Shown here: in pieces, positions 36,157 through 44,725 of the stretch
How the letters are laid out: each line of letters opens with the position of its first letter
How positions within the stretch are numbered: position 1 is the stretch's first letter
Assembly (NCBI GenBank): GCA_017856455.1
Contig: JAFMEZ010000004.1
Location: 1-64,000, forward strand
Direction of reading: 5' to 3'
DNA from: Parafilimonas sp.
Lineage (GTDB): Bacteria; Bacteroidota; Bacteroidia; Chitinophagales; Chitinophagaceae
Length of the DNA stretch: 64,000 bases
Translations under genes and position numbers: made by a program
Notes under the pieces: generated by a model
Seen by the model: only the letters and a program-made list of their open reading frames with translations
Told to the model about the DNA's origin: nothing
Database searches by the model: none

Positions 36157-37623
36157 TTAAAATTCAGATTTTTTATAAAACCCAATTTCACTAAAAGTTA
36201 CACAAACTGGAGATGACACTATATTAATTTTTACTTTTTTTGATTTCACAGGACTATCCAAAAGTATTATTCTGGCAGCACCAATAGAAGTTGCAGTTGC
36301 TATTTTTTTCCATGCACCATTCTCAAATGATGCTATTTCTACTGACTCAATTCTTTGTCCAAGTGGTATAAACTCTCTCAATCTGATGAGATCAAATTCA
36401 ACTTCTTCTTTCCAATCAAATACTATTTCCGGGAGATGATCATCATCTTTTGAAGCCCAGTAAGACTTGGTATTGTCATCGACTAAATTTTTTGTCGAAA
36501 AAGCCTTCCCCCTTGTTTGCTTGGAAGTTATTGTTGCGAGCTCGGCCATATTTTTTTTGAATGATGCATTTAATATTTTCCCAAATCCTTCAAGCGACCT
36601 AACATCTTCCTCTGCCAGTAGCCCTCTTGTATCAGGTGCAATACCCAAGTCTAATGCACCACCTCTTCCTACACTTTTCAAATACAAATCAAATAATTGA
36701 GCAGGTGATTTTACTTTGTCTTTTTCTTCTGGATGATAAAACCATCCTTTACGCAAAGGCACATCACATTCTGCCGGCACCCAATTATTACCGTTGCGTG
36801 TGCCAAATGGATTTTGTTTATCGTCTAACTGTCCGGGTACTGTTTTGCTCTCTCCTTCTGCAGGAACAGGCGTAAATGTTGCCCATGATGTTTCTGCTGC
36901 GAAGCCTCTCTCATTGCCAACCCATCGTACATCCCATCCGATATCGCTAAAGATATTTGCATTGGGTTGCATTTTTCTTGTGATGGCCCATGTTGTATCC
37001 CATCCATAGTAAGTAGCTCGATCTATTTTTTTGGTTGTTCTTGCACCACCATAATATCCATCTCCTCCATTTGCTCCATCATGCCACGACATGAATAATT
37101 CACCATAGTTTGTGTAGAGTTCTTTTAATTGTGTCCTGTATGCATCAACATAAGCAGGTGTTCCATAAACAGGATTATTTCGATCCCATGGTGAACAATA
37201 CACCCCAAATTTTAGTCCATATTTTCTGCATGCCTGTTCAACCTCTTTTACCAAATCACCTTTACCATTACGAAATGGCGATGCAGTGATATTGTAATTC
37301 GTAGTTTGTGTTGGCCATAAGGCAAACCCGTCGTGATGTTTCGCAACAAGAATAACCCCTTTCAATCCACCTGCCTTCAAAGCTGTTACAATTTTCTCTG
37401 CATCAAATTGAGTAGGATTAAAAATTTTAGGATCTGCGTCACCATAACCCCATTCTTTATTTTCGAATGTTGTTGGCGTAAAATGAATCAAACCATAAAC
37501 CTCTGTTTCATGCCATTTTAGTTGTCGATCTGATGGCAAAGCACCAAATGGTTTTGGTGCAGGTTGAGCAACGGAAGTCATTGAAAACAAAAGCGTGGAA
37601 ATGATAGCGAATAGAATCTTCAT
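36157..37623 (-). CDS. alpha-L-fucosidase, GH29 (second, with C-terminal F5/8-like domain)
   Basis: This secreted GH29 enzyme of 488 residues has a signal peptide (about 1-20, ending SVAQ) and a catalytic domain with WHETEVYGLIHFTPTTF, VAKHHDGFALWPTQTTNYN and the likely nucleophile region LFMSWHDGANGG. A C-terminal beta-sandwich (about 365-488) containing FDWKEEVEFDLIRLREFIPLGQRIESVEI resembles an F5/8 type C (CBM32-like) module. The layout is like GH29-B enzymes, which prefer branched (Lewis-type) fucose. Its start overlaps the FAH gene stop by 4 bp (ATGA). It is clearly different in sequence from the other two fucosidases here, so the three probably split substrates. Confidence 0.9.
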   Translation of the reverse strand: MKILFAIISTLLFSMTSVAQPAPKPFGALPSDRQLKWHETEVYGLIHFTPTTFENKEWGYGDADPKIFNPTQFDAEKIVTALKAGGLKGVILVAKHHDGFALWPTQTTNYNITASPFRNGKGDLVKEVEQACRKYGLKFGVYCSPWDRNNPVYGTPAYVDAYRTQLKELYTNYGELFMSWHDGANGGDGYYGGARTTKKIDRATYYGWDTTWAITRKMQPNANIFSDIGWDVRWVGNERGFAAETSWATFTPVPAEGESKTVPGQLDDKQNPFGTRNGNNWVPAECDVPLRKGWFYHPEEKDKVKSPAQLFDLYLKSVGRGGALDLGIAPDTRGLLAEEDVRSLEGFGKILNASFKKNMAELATITSKQTRGKAFSTKNLVDDNTKSYWASKDDDHLPEIVFDWKEEVEFDLIRLREFIPLGQRIESVEIASFENGAWKKIATATSIGAARIILLDSPVKSKKVKINIVSSPVCVTFSEIGFYKKSEF

Positions 37624-38459
37624 TGCTTATTTTTTTTCACTGTATTAATTAAGGTACCAATACCATCAATTGAAATTTCAACCCGATCATTTACCTGCAA
37701 GGTAAATTCATCCGGAGGAACAATGCCGGTACCTGTCATCAGCATCACGCCCATAGGAAAACTAGTTTCCAAGAAAAGGAATGAAGCCAATTCATTTAAA
37801 TTTCTTTTCATTTTTGAAAGAGCTGTCACTCCATCAAAAACAAGTTGATCCGCTCTATATATTTTTAATTGTATACTGGATGCAAGATCAATGGGATTTT
37901 CAGGAACAAAAAGACATGGACCTAATGCAGCGCTCCGATCATATACTTTGGCTTGCGCAAGATAAAGTGGATTTTCTCCTTCAATGCTTCTTGAACTCAT
38001 GTCGTTCCCAACTGTATACCCTTCAATTGTTCCTTCACTTGATATAAACAAAGTCAATTCAGGCTCTGGCACATCCCAGGAAGAATCATTACGAATATGA
38101 ACAGCATGTTGATGACCGGCTATTCTTGAAGGCAATGCCTTAAAAAAAAGTTCAGGTCTCTGTGCATCATAAACTTTATCATAAAAGCTTCCCCCACCAC
38201 TATGAGCAGATTCTTTTTCTCGAGCTTCTTTGCTACGTAAGTAAGTTACACCTGCAGCCCATAATTCTTGTGAACCAACTGGTGCATCAAGTTCATTCGC
38301 AAGATCAACCTGCGTTGTTTTTGAATATTGAGGCAGCTGCCCAATTAAATAATGAAACAAATTTTTATGATTTATTAATGCATCCCAAGGATGATCAGTT
38401 GCATAAAAATTTCCCTCATGCTCTATTAAAACTTTTTCCCCTTTTTTATAAAGTTTCAT
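37620..38459 (-). CDS. FAH-family protein, 2-keto-3-deoxy-arabinonate dehydratase-like
   Basis: The fumarylacetoacetate hydrolase superfamily includes sugar-acid dehydratases and hydrolases. The 279 residues contain WAAGVTYLRSKEAREKES (about 68-85), FFKALPSRIAGH, the metal-ligand pair in DVPEPELTLFI (two Glu two residues apart) and GNDMSSRSIEGENPLYLAQAKVYDRSAALGP. This pattern is nearer to 2-dehydro-3-deoxy-(D-)arabinonate dehydratases than to the hydrolase at 39.3 kb. In a fucose locus it could act on a related deoxy-keto acid, or on another sugar acid entirely. It starts the minus-strand operon with two fucosidases and shares the 82 bp divergent region with the fucose catabolic operon. Confidence 0.78.
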   Translation of the reverse strand: MKLYKKGEKVLIEHEGNFYATDHPWDALINHKNLFHYLIGQLPQYSKTTQVDLANELDAPVGSQELWAAGVTYLRSKEAREKESAHSGGGSFYDKVYDAQRPELFFKALPSRIAGHQHAVHIRNDSSWDVPEPELTLFISSEGTIEGYTVGNDMSSRSIEGENPLYLAQAKVYDRSAALGPCLFVPENPIDLASSIQLKIYRADQLVFDGVTALSKMKRNLNELASFLFLETSFPMGVMLMTGTGIVPPDEFTLQVNDRVEISIDGIGTLINTVKKNKQ

Positions 38460-38541
38460 GCTTAAATATATTTAATTAATATATCTTTTCACTAGTAAAT
38501 TTTTATGCTTTAACTTAATTGATAAAACTATTCTTGAGCAT
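38460..38541. promoter_or_regulatory. divergent promoter region of the fucose island
   Basis: This 82 bp, very AT-rich spacer separates the two divergent operons. It holds an imperfect palindrome around TTAATTAA (about 38464-38482) and a TATTCTTG near-match to the -7 consensus (38529-38536) just before the plus-strand ATG. Shared control of both operons is likely, but no regulator gene is nearby. Confidence 0.45.
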
Positions 38542-39324
38542 ATGGCAGCTGGAAATTTTGAATTGGTGAGTCCTTATGTTATCATCACAGGTGGATCAAG
38601 CGGCATTGGTCTTGCTATGGTAAAAATATTTCATGATCAGGGCGCGATTGTCGATGTGCTTGATGTACAAAAACCATCAGAAGACACGCTAAAGAAATTA
38701 TCCATCAATGATGAAACTGTTGTCTTCCATGAAACAGATATTACCAATAATGCGGCTGTCAAGGAAGTCATTTCATTAATCTCCATCAAAAGAGGAATTG
38801 GCATCTTGATCAATAATGCCGGTATCGCACATATCGGAAATGTGTTGAACACATCTGATGAAGATTTTCAGAAAATTTTTAATGTGAATGTAAAAGGTGC
38901 ATTCAATTGCATTCAGGCGATTATTCCTTTTATGATAGAAATGGGAGAAGGCCTAATTATAAATATGGCTTCTATTGCTGCTACAGTAGGCATCCCTGAC
39001 CGCTTTGCTTACAGCATGAGCAAAGGCGCTATTGTTTCAATGACATTGAGTGTTGCAAAAGATTTTATTAAAAAAGGAATCCGGTGCAACTGCATTTCTC
39101 CGGCAAGGGTGCATACACCTTTTGTTGATGGCTTTCTTGATAAACATTATCCTGGGAAACAAGAAGAAATGTTTGAAAAACTTTCTGCTAGTCAGCCTAT
39201 AGGTAGAATGGCAGAGCCAGAGGAAATTGCACAACTTGCTTTTTACCTTTGCAGCAAGCAGGCATCTTTTATTACCGGTACAGATATACCCATTGACGGA
39301 GGATTTACCAGATTAAACAATTGA
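38542..39324 (+). CDS. SDR-family dehydrogenase, probable 2-keto-3-deoxy-L-fuconate dehydrogenase
   Basis: This classical short-chain dehydrogenase of 260 residues has NAD(P)-binding TGGSSGIG (16-23), NNAG (91-94) and the catalytic set Ser144, Tyr157 and Lys161 (YSMSK). The C-terminal IDGGFTRLNN is typical. In the known non-phosphorylating L-fucose route this family oxidises C4 of 2-keto-3-deoxy-L-fuconate. Its position right before the FAH-type hydrolase (3 bp gap), which would cleave the product, supports that role. Substrate assignment rests on context. Confidence 0.78.
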   Translation: MAAGNFELVSPYVIITGGSSGIGLAMVKIFHDQGAIVDVLDVQKPSEDTLKKLSINDETVVFHETDITNNAAVKEVISLISIKRGIGILINNAGIAHIGNVLNTSDEDFQKIFNVNVKGAFNCIQAIIPFMIEMGEGLIINMASIAATVGIPDRFAYSMSKGAIVSMTLSVAKDFIKKGIRCNCISPARVHTPFVDGFLDKHYPGKQEEMFEKLSASQPIGRMAEPEEIAQLAFYLCSKQASFITGTDIPIDGGFTRLNN

Positions 39325-39327
39325 TAC

Positions 39328-40188
39328 ATGAAAATTTTCAGATTTGATAAATCGGGCAGTGTTGGATTAGGCATGCTTGATGCGAAAGGAAAAAAAATAG
39401 ATATTTCAGGATATTATAATGATTTCAATCGAAGTTTTTTTGAAATGGGTGGAACAACACATTTGTCGGAGTGGCTATTGCTACATGCCAATGAATGTGA
39501 TGAAATAAAAGATGAAGTCACTTTCTTGCCATGCATTGCTGATCCTTCAAAGATCATTTGCGTCGGACTCAATTATGCGAAGCATGCCAAGGAAAGTAAT
39601 ATGGAAGTACCAAAAGAGCCTGTATTGTTTTTCAAGAGTACTTCAGCAATATGTGGACCAAATGATCCAGTTATCATACCTAAAAATTCATTTAAAACAG
39701 ATTGGGAAGTAGAACTAGCAGTAATCATTGGAAAAAAAACAAGCTATGTTGCAGAAGAAAATGCTATGCAACATGTTGCAGGCTATTGTCTGCATAATGA
39801 TTATAGTGAAAGAGCTTTTCAATTGGAGAGAGGCGGACAATGGGTGAAGGGGAAGAGCTGTGATCACTTTGCCCCACTTGGTCCGTATTTTGTTTCAAAA
39901 GACGAAATCCAAGATCCACATGCATTGCACTTATGGCTGGATGTGAATGGAAAGCGCATGCAAGATTCACATACCTCTGACTTAATCTACAAAATTCCTT
40001 TCCTGGTTCATTATATCTCTCAATTCATGACGTTATTACCAGGAGATATTATCAGTACAGGTACACCAGAAGGTGTAGGCATGGGACAAAAACCTGATCC
40101 GATATATTTGAAAGCAGGTGATAAAATTCATTTAGGTATTGAGGGATTAGGGGAACAATTCCAAACAGCCATTGCTCATGCGGATTGA
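39328..40188 (+). CDS. FAH-family hydrolase, probable 2,4-diketo-3-deoxy-L-fuconate hydrolase
   Basis: This enzyme would split 2,4-diketo-3-deoxy-L-fuconate into pyruvate and L-lactate, the last step of the route. The 286 residues contain the FAH core from about 75: ICVGLNYAKHAKESN, FFKSTSAICGPNDPV, metal ligands Glu127 and Glu129 (DWEVELAVIIG) and Asp158 (HNDYSER), then STGTPEGVGMGQKP. All ligands are intact. It overlaps the amidohydrolase gene by about 11 bp and follows the SDR gene by 3 bp. The same family also serves the parallel L-rhamnose route; the fucose assignment comes from the fucosidases and FucP. Confidence 0.82.
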   Translation: MKIFRFDKSGSVGLGMLDAKGKKIDISGYYNDFNRSFFEMGGTTHLSEWLLLHANECDEIKDEVTFLPCIADPSKIICVGLNYAKHAKESNMEVPKEPVLFFKSTSAICGPNDPVIIPKNSFKTDWEVELAVIIGKKTSYVAEENAMQHVAGYCLHNDYSERAFQLERGGQWVKGKSCDHFAPLGPYFVSKDEIQDPHALHLWLDVNGKRMQDSHTSDLIYKIPFLVHYISQFMTLLPGDIISTGTPEGVGMGQKPDPIYLKAGDKIHLGIEGLGEQFQTAIAHAD

Positions 40189-41005
40189 TGCTCATCAACA
40201 TTTTTGGATGTATCATCCAGAAAAACACGGTTGGATCAATGATGAGATGAAACTGATACGTAAGAACTTCACTCCATCTGATCTAAAACCCATATTGGAT
40301 AAACACCTCATCGATGGATCTATTGCAGTGCAGGCCGACGAAACTTTGGAAGAAACTGATTTCCTTTTATCGCTAACTGCAAATAATGATTTTATCAAAG
40401 GAGTCGTAGGATGGATCGATTTGAAAAATCCATCCATTGAAGATCAACTAACAAAGTATAAAGAATATAAAAAACTTCTAGGATTCAGGTGCATCATGCA
40501 AGGACAACCAGATGAATTATACCTAAACAATGAAATATTCATCAATAATGTTGCATCACTATCCATTTATAAGTATACATATGACCTGCTGATTTATCAT
40601 CACCAACTACCAAGTTTGCTTAAATTCACAGAGAAACTTCCAGACAATCGATTCATTCTTGATCACATTGGCAAGCCAAACATAAAAGAGAAGAACATTA
40701 AAGCATGGAAGGAAAATATCATCCAATTGGCAAAACATCCAGGAATCTATTGTAAATTAAGTGGGATGATTACCGAAGCAGACTATAACAATTGGAGTTA
40801 TGAGAATATTGTTCCCTACATGGATGTTGTTGCTGAAGCGTTTGGGCCAAGTAGATTATGCTTTGGATCAGACTGGCCAGTTTGCTTGGTTGCAGGTAAT
40901 TATGATCGGATGATTGAAGTAGTAAAAAAATGGACAATGCAATTCACAAAAGAAGAATACAACCAGATTTTTGGCTTAAATGCATGCAAATTTTACAACA
41001 TTTAA
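40178..41005 (+). CDS. amidohydrolase-family lactonase, probable L-fuconolactonase
   Basis: This family opens L-fucono-lactone to L-fuconate. The 275 residues of an amidohydrolase-2 (TIM barrel) protein begin MRIDAHQHFW, with the metal-site His6 and His8. FILDHIGKPNIKE carries the middle His, and FGSDWPVC (about 236-243) carries the C-terminal catalytic Asp. The ATG at 40178 is preferred over the ATG two codons earlier at 40172, because the HxH motif begins directly after it. It overlaps the hydrolase upstream and ends one base before the next SDR gene, in a tight operon. Confidence 0.83.
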   Translation: MRIDAHQHFWMYHPEKHGWINDEMKLIRKNFTPSDLKPILDKHLIDGSIAVQADETLEETDFLLSLTANNDFIKGVVGWIDLKNPSIEDQLTKYKEYKKLLGFRCIMQGQPDELYLNNEIFINNVASLSIYKYTYDLLIYHHQLPSLLKFTEKLPDNRFILDHIGKPNIKEKNIKAWKENIIQLAKHPGIYCKLSGMITEADYNNWSYENIVPYMDVVAEAFGPSRLCFGSDWPVCLVAGNYDRMIEVVKKWTMQFTKEEYNQIFGLNACKFYNI

Positions 41006-41006
41006 T

Positions 41007-41780
41007 ATGGATCTAGCATTAACAGATAAAATAATTATCGTTACAGGTGGTGCAAAAGGTATTGGTGAAGGCATTACCAGATTACTTGCAAAAGAAGGTG
41101 CCTTCCCAATTATAATCGGCAGAAACCAGGATGATAATATTGCGCTCTTGAAAGAAATTGGCACTGGCTATCAAGTTACAGCAGAGCTTGGAAATCCCAC
41201 TGCCTGTAAAACAGCTGTAGAAGAAATCATTAAAAAATTCAATCGCATTGATGGCGTAATAAATAATGCAGGAATCAATGATGGCGTTTCGCTTGAGAAA
41301 GGAACATACGAGGGTTTCATTCAATCTTTGCATAACAATGTAGTACATTATTACTTGATTGTACAGGCAGCACTACCCTCTCTCATTCAATCCAAGGGAT
41401 CTATTGTTAACATCAGCTCCAAAGTTGCGGAAACAGGACAAGGCGGAACTTCAGGATATGCTGCAGCAAATGGAGCAAGAAACGCATTAACGAGAGAATG
41501 GGCAGTGGAACTTTTAAAATATGGTATTCGTGTAAACGCAGTCATTGTTTCCGAATGCTATACTCCGCTGTATGATAAATGGATAAAAACACTTGAGCAT
41601 CCGGAAGAAACACTTCAAAAGATTACTGCAAGAATTCCTCTTGAAAAAAGAATGACAACATCTGAAGAGATTGCCAACACCGCTGTGTTTCTTCTCTCTA
41701 ATAAATCTTCTCATACTACCGGACAACTGATACATGTTGACGGAGGATATGTACATCTGGATAGAGCCGCACTATCATAA
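41007..41780 (+). CDS. SDR-family oxidoreductase, probable L-fucose dehydrogenase with Asn at catalytic Lys position
   Basis: This short-chain dehydrogenase of 257 residues from the ATG at 41007 would make L-fucono-lactone from fucose. TGGAKGIG is at 13-20, NNAG at 86-89, Ser137/138 in NISSK and Tyr151 in SGYAAANGARN. The residue four after Tyr, normally Lys, is Asn155 (codon AAT, 41469-41471). That Lys lowers the Tyr pKa and holds the ribose in classical SDRs, so activity may be altered unless another residue compensates. The alternative start at 40980 would overlap the amidohydrolase by 26 bases. Everything else looks intact, including VDGGYVHLDRA at the end. Confidence 0.78.
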   Translation: MDLALTDKIIIVTGGAKGIGEGITRLLAKEGAFPIIIGRNQDDNIALLKEIGTGYQVTAELGNPTACKTAVEEIIKKFNRIDGVINNAGINDGVSLEKGTYEGFIQSLHNNVVHYYLIVQAALPSLIQSKGSIVNISSKVAETGQGGTSGYAAANGARNALTREWAVELLKYGIRVNAVIVSECYTPLYDKWIKTLEHPEETLQKITARIPLEKRMTTSEEIANTAVFLLSNKSSHTTGQLIHVDGGYVHLDRAALS

Positions 41781-41790
41781 ATCAAAGAAA

Positions 41791-43044
41791 ATGACCAAAA
41801 CTAACGCCAATTACAAACTGCCTTTTATTTTGGTTTCAACCCTGTTTTTTCTTTGGGGTATTGCCAATAATTTAAATGGAATTTTAATCCCTCATTTGAG
41901 AAAAGCATTGCAGTTAACCAATATGCAATCAACATTTGTAGACACTGCAGTATATGTTGCTTATTTTCTTTCTGCAATTCCAGCTGGACTCATTTTAAAA
42001 AAATTCGGATACAAGAAAGGAATCATTACCGGACTGATAGTATTCAGCATTGGTGCATTCATGTTTATACCAGCTGCAAACCTCAGGGCTTACAATATTT
42101 TTCTTTTTGGCTTATTCGTTATCGGATGCGGACTCACCATTTTGGAGACAGCCGCAAATCCATATGCTTCCAAATTGGGCGACCCAGATACAGCAACAGC
42201 GAGATTAACACTGGCCCAGTCTTTCAATGGATTGGCAGTTTTTATTGCACCAGTAATTGGCACAATTTTTATTCTATCGGGCAAAGAATATTCACCAGAT
42301 GAACTTGCAGCCATGAGTGAGATTGATAAACTTGCTTATTTGAATAGCGAAGCAGCATCTGTTAAGACGCCTTATCTGCTGCTTGGCATATTTCTTCTTG
42401 CAATTGCAATATTATTTCTGGTAAATAAGTTTCCAGAGTTGAAAGAGGAGGAAGGAGCTGCAGAAGAAGGAAGCTTATCTAGTGCCATTAAAAATAAACA
42501 TTTAGTATGGGCAGTTATTGCTCAATTCTTCTATGTTGGCGCACAGGTATGCGTTACGAGCTTCTTCATCAGAGCAGCAATTACAGGTGGAGGTGTTGAT
42601 GAAAAAACTGCAGGTTATTACCTAAGTGTTTATGGCATTCTTTTCATGACCGGTAGATTTGCAGGGTCAGCAATCATGCGTTTTATTGCACCTCAAAAAT
42701 TACTTTCGCTATACGCAGTGATTTGTATCTTTCTCAGTTTTATTGCCATCAAAACTGATGGACAATATGTTGTAATTGCATTAGGTGGACTCGGATTTTT
42801 CATGTCTATCATGTTCCCTACAATTTTTGCACTTGGCATAGCTGGATTAAAATCGAATACAAAGCCTGCCTCTTCTTTGCTTGTTATGTCTATTATAGGA
42901 GGCGCAATTTTCCCGGTAATCATGGGAAATATCATTGATCAGTTTGGGGATGATATTCAAATAGGATACATTGTTCCAATGATATGTTATGTATTTGTAT
43001 TGTATTTTGGAATCAAAGGATATAAACCGTCTACTCAACCATGA
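41791..43044 (+). CDS. fucP: L-fucose:H+ symporter (FucP-like MFS permease)
   Basis: This inner-membrane sugar:proton symporter of 418 residues has 12 hydrophobic segments. FucP hallmarks are FFLWGIANNLNGILIPHLRKALQLTNMQSTFVDTAVYVAYFLSAIPAG in the first two helices and GCGLTILETAANPYASKLGDP (helix 4, with the proton-coupling Glu near residue 119). The start is the ATG at 41791 after an A-rich leader. An upstream reading from 41734 runs inside the SDR gene and is rejected. The stop overlaps the mutarotase-like ATG by 4 bp. Glucose/galactose permeases of the same family exist, so context decides fucose. Confidence 0.88.
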   Translation: MTKTNANYKLPFILVSTLFFLWGIANNLNGILIPHLRKALQLTNMQSTFVDTAVYVAYFLSAIPAGLILKKFGYKKGIITGLIVFSIGAFMFIPAANLRAYNIFLFGLFVIGCGLTILETAANPYASKLGDPDTATARLTLAQSFNGLAVFIAPVIGTIFILSGKEYSPDELAAMSEIDKLAYLNSEAASVKTPYLLLGIFLLAIAILFLVNKFPELKEEEGAAEEGSLSSAIKNKHLVWAVIAQFFYVGAQVCVTSFFIRAAITGGGVDEKTAGYYLSVYGILFMTGRFAGSAIMRFIAPQKLLSLYAVICIFLSFIAIKTDGQYVVIALGGLGFFMSIMFPTIFALGIAGLKSNTKPASSLLVMSIIGGAIFPVIMGNIIDQFGDDIQIGYIVPMICYVFVLYFGIKGYKPSTQP

Positions 43045-43373
43045 AAACATTTTGCCTAGCATTAGATCTTAAAAACGACCCTGCATTGATTGATGCATAC
43101 GAAGCACATCACAGAGAAGTTTGGCCTGAAATTATTGCTTCAATTAAAGACAGTGGAATAGATAATATGAAAATTTATCGCACAGGTAATCGCCTTTTCA
43201 TGATTATTCATGCAAATGACCACTTCAGCTTTGAAACAAAAAGTCAAATGGACAGTGAAAACCCTATTGTTGAAAAATGGGAAACACTAATGGATCAGTA
43301 TCAGCAAAGATTACCATGGGCTGCACCAGGTGTAAAATGGGTGCTCATGGATGAAATTTTTTCACTTGATTAA
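43041..43373 (+). CDS. L-rhamnose mutarotase family protein, probable L-fucose mutarotase
   Basis: This small dimeric alpha/beta-barrel enzyme of 110 residues, RhaM/DUF718 type, interconverts alpha and beta anomers of a 6-deoxy-hexose so the next enzyme gets its preferred form. The conserved His in YEAHHREVWPEI (about 20-31), IYRTGNRLFMIIHAN and the terminal LPWAAPGVKWVLMDEIF fit the family. It is the last gene of the fucose operon, overlapping fucP by 4 bp. It is not the FucU fold used by enterobacteria. Its 3' end overlaps the convergent fucosidase by 4 bp. Confidence 0.87.
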   Translation: MKTFCLALDLKNDPALIDAYEAHHREVWPEIIASIKDSGIDNMKIYRTGNRLFMIIHANDHFSFETKSQMDSENPIVEKWETLMDQYQQRLPWAAPGVKWVLMDEIFSLD

Positions 43374-44701
43374 TTGAATCCACCATGACCAGCATACAAT
43401 TTAACTGGTCCTTCTAATTTCAGTTCCAGTACTGTCATATATGGATCAACCTGGCCTACAGGTACATCAATAAAAACCAAACCTGGAACAGGACTCCAAG
43501 AAATTTTGCCAACAACCTTATGGTTTAGATTAACCTCTTTGCCTACAACTTTAATCTCTTTGATTTTATTTACCAATCCTTTTATCATGATTGGTCCACT
43601 TGTTTGTGCCTGCAAAAACAAGTACAATGAACTTGAGTCTTTTGACAATGTGGTTGGTCCATAGAAATGTCCTTTAGGAATACCAGCTATCGTTCCAAAG
43701 ATTGCTCTGTTGTGCTTTTTATTCCACTTTCCCAGTTCATTCAAAACATTTTTCTGTTCCTCAGGAATAGTTCCATCTTCTTTTGGTCCAATATCCAATA
43801 ATAAGTTCCCACCATTGCCAACAACATCTGCAAATAATGTTATTATTTCATTCGGCTTTTTCCAGTTGGTATCTCTGAATTGAAATCCCCAGTTGTTGTT
43901 GATGGTCATGCAAAGTTCCCACCAATTGTACGCGGGCTTTGAAACAGGAATATTTTGTTCTGGGGTTACATAATCTCCATAACCGGCAAGTCGTCCATTG
44001 ATGATAGCATTTGGATTTTTAGCCAGAATATTGCTTCGAACCTTAATGCTCTCCCATTCATCAGCATTATGCTCCCAGTCGCCATCAAACCAAAAAAGAT
44101 CTGGATTATATAGTTCTGAAATTTCATTGATCTGAGACTGGAAAAACTTTTTAAAATGATCCCAACGCGCAGGCTGATCTTTTAATTTATACCTGACAGA
44201 ATCTTTTCTGAACTGATCATAATCATTTCGACTCCAATCTATCAGGGAAAAATATGTGCCCACCTTCAGTTGACGTTTTCTCAATTCATCAAAGAAAGGT
44301 TTAAGCAAATCCTTTTTGGCTGGTGTATTTCTAACAACATTATAATGATCCTCTTTGGTATTCCATAATGCAACGCCATCATGATGTTTGGTTGTCATCA
44401 CTGCATATTTTGCACCTGACTGTTGCACCAAATCCGCCCATTCTGCAGGATTGTACTTACTTGCAGTAAATCCGTTCAATTGACTCATGTATTCTTTATA
44501 GGGAATTAGATTATTATAAAAACTCCAACTTTCATCAACACCTTTCACAGCATAAATTCCCCAATGAATAAAAATTCCAAGTTTAGCTTCCTGAAACCAT
44601 TGCATTTTGGCTTGAATGCTTTCAGGTGAAATTTTTTCCTGTGCGTTAGATTGATTTACAAAAAGAATACTGGCGACGATAATTGAAATGAATATTCTCA
44701 T
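43370..44701 (-). CDS. alpha-L-fucosidase, GH29 (third)
   Basis: This secreted GH29 enzyme of 443 residues has a signal peptide (about 1-21, ending SNAQ) and a catalytic domain with MQWFQEAKLGIFIHWGIYAVKGV (about 33-55), MTTKHHDGVALWNTKEDHYN and the nucleophile Asp in PDLFWFDGDWEH. It is more like the enzyme at 34.8 kb than the one at 36.2 kb. It is convergent with the catabolic operon (4 bp overlap) and lies 24 bp after mutS2 on the same strand, so it may be read partly from the mutS2 promoter. No separate promoter could be placed. Confidence 0.92.
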   Translation of the reverse strand: MRIFISIIVASILFVNQSNAQEKISPESIQAKMQWFQEAKLGIFIHWGIYAVKGVDESWSFYNNLIPYKEYMSQLNGFTASKYNPAEWADLVQQSGAKYAVMTTKHHDGVALWNTKEDHYNVVRNTPAKKDLLKPFFDELRKRQLKVGTYFSLIDWSRNDYDQFRKDSVRYKLKDQPARWDHFKKFFQSQINEISELYNPDLFWFDGDWEHNADEWESIKVRSNILAKNPNAIINGRLAGYGDYVTPEQNIPVSKPAYNWWELCMTINNNWGFQFRDTNWKKPNEIITLFADVVGNGGNLLLDIGPKEDGTIPEEQKNVLNELGKWNKKHNRAIFGTIAGIPKGHFYGPTTLSKDSSSLYLFLQAQTSGPIMIKGLVNKIKEIKVVGKEVNLNHKVVGKISWSPVPGLVFIDVPVGQVDPYMTVLELKLEGPVKLYAGHGGFN

Positions 44702-44725
44702 ACAGCTATAAATGTTAGGATAAAT

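Noticed and set aside
40980-41006. N-terminal extension of the second SDR
   Set aside because: It would overlap the amidohydrolase by 26 bases, and the ATG at 41007 fits the SDR start close to the glycine-rich loop.
37620-43373. Assignment of the island to L-rhamnose rather than L-fucose
   Set aside because: The SDR, lactonase, FAH and RhaM families also serve rhamnose, but FucP and three GH29 fucosidases point to fucose and no alpha-L-rhamnosidase is present.
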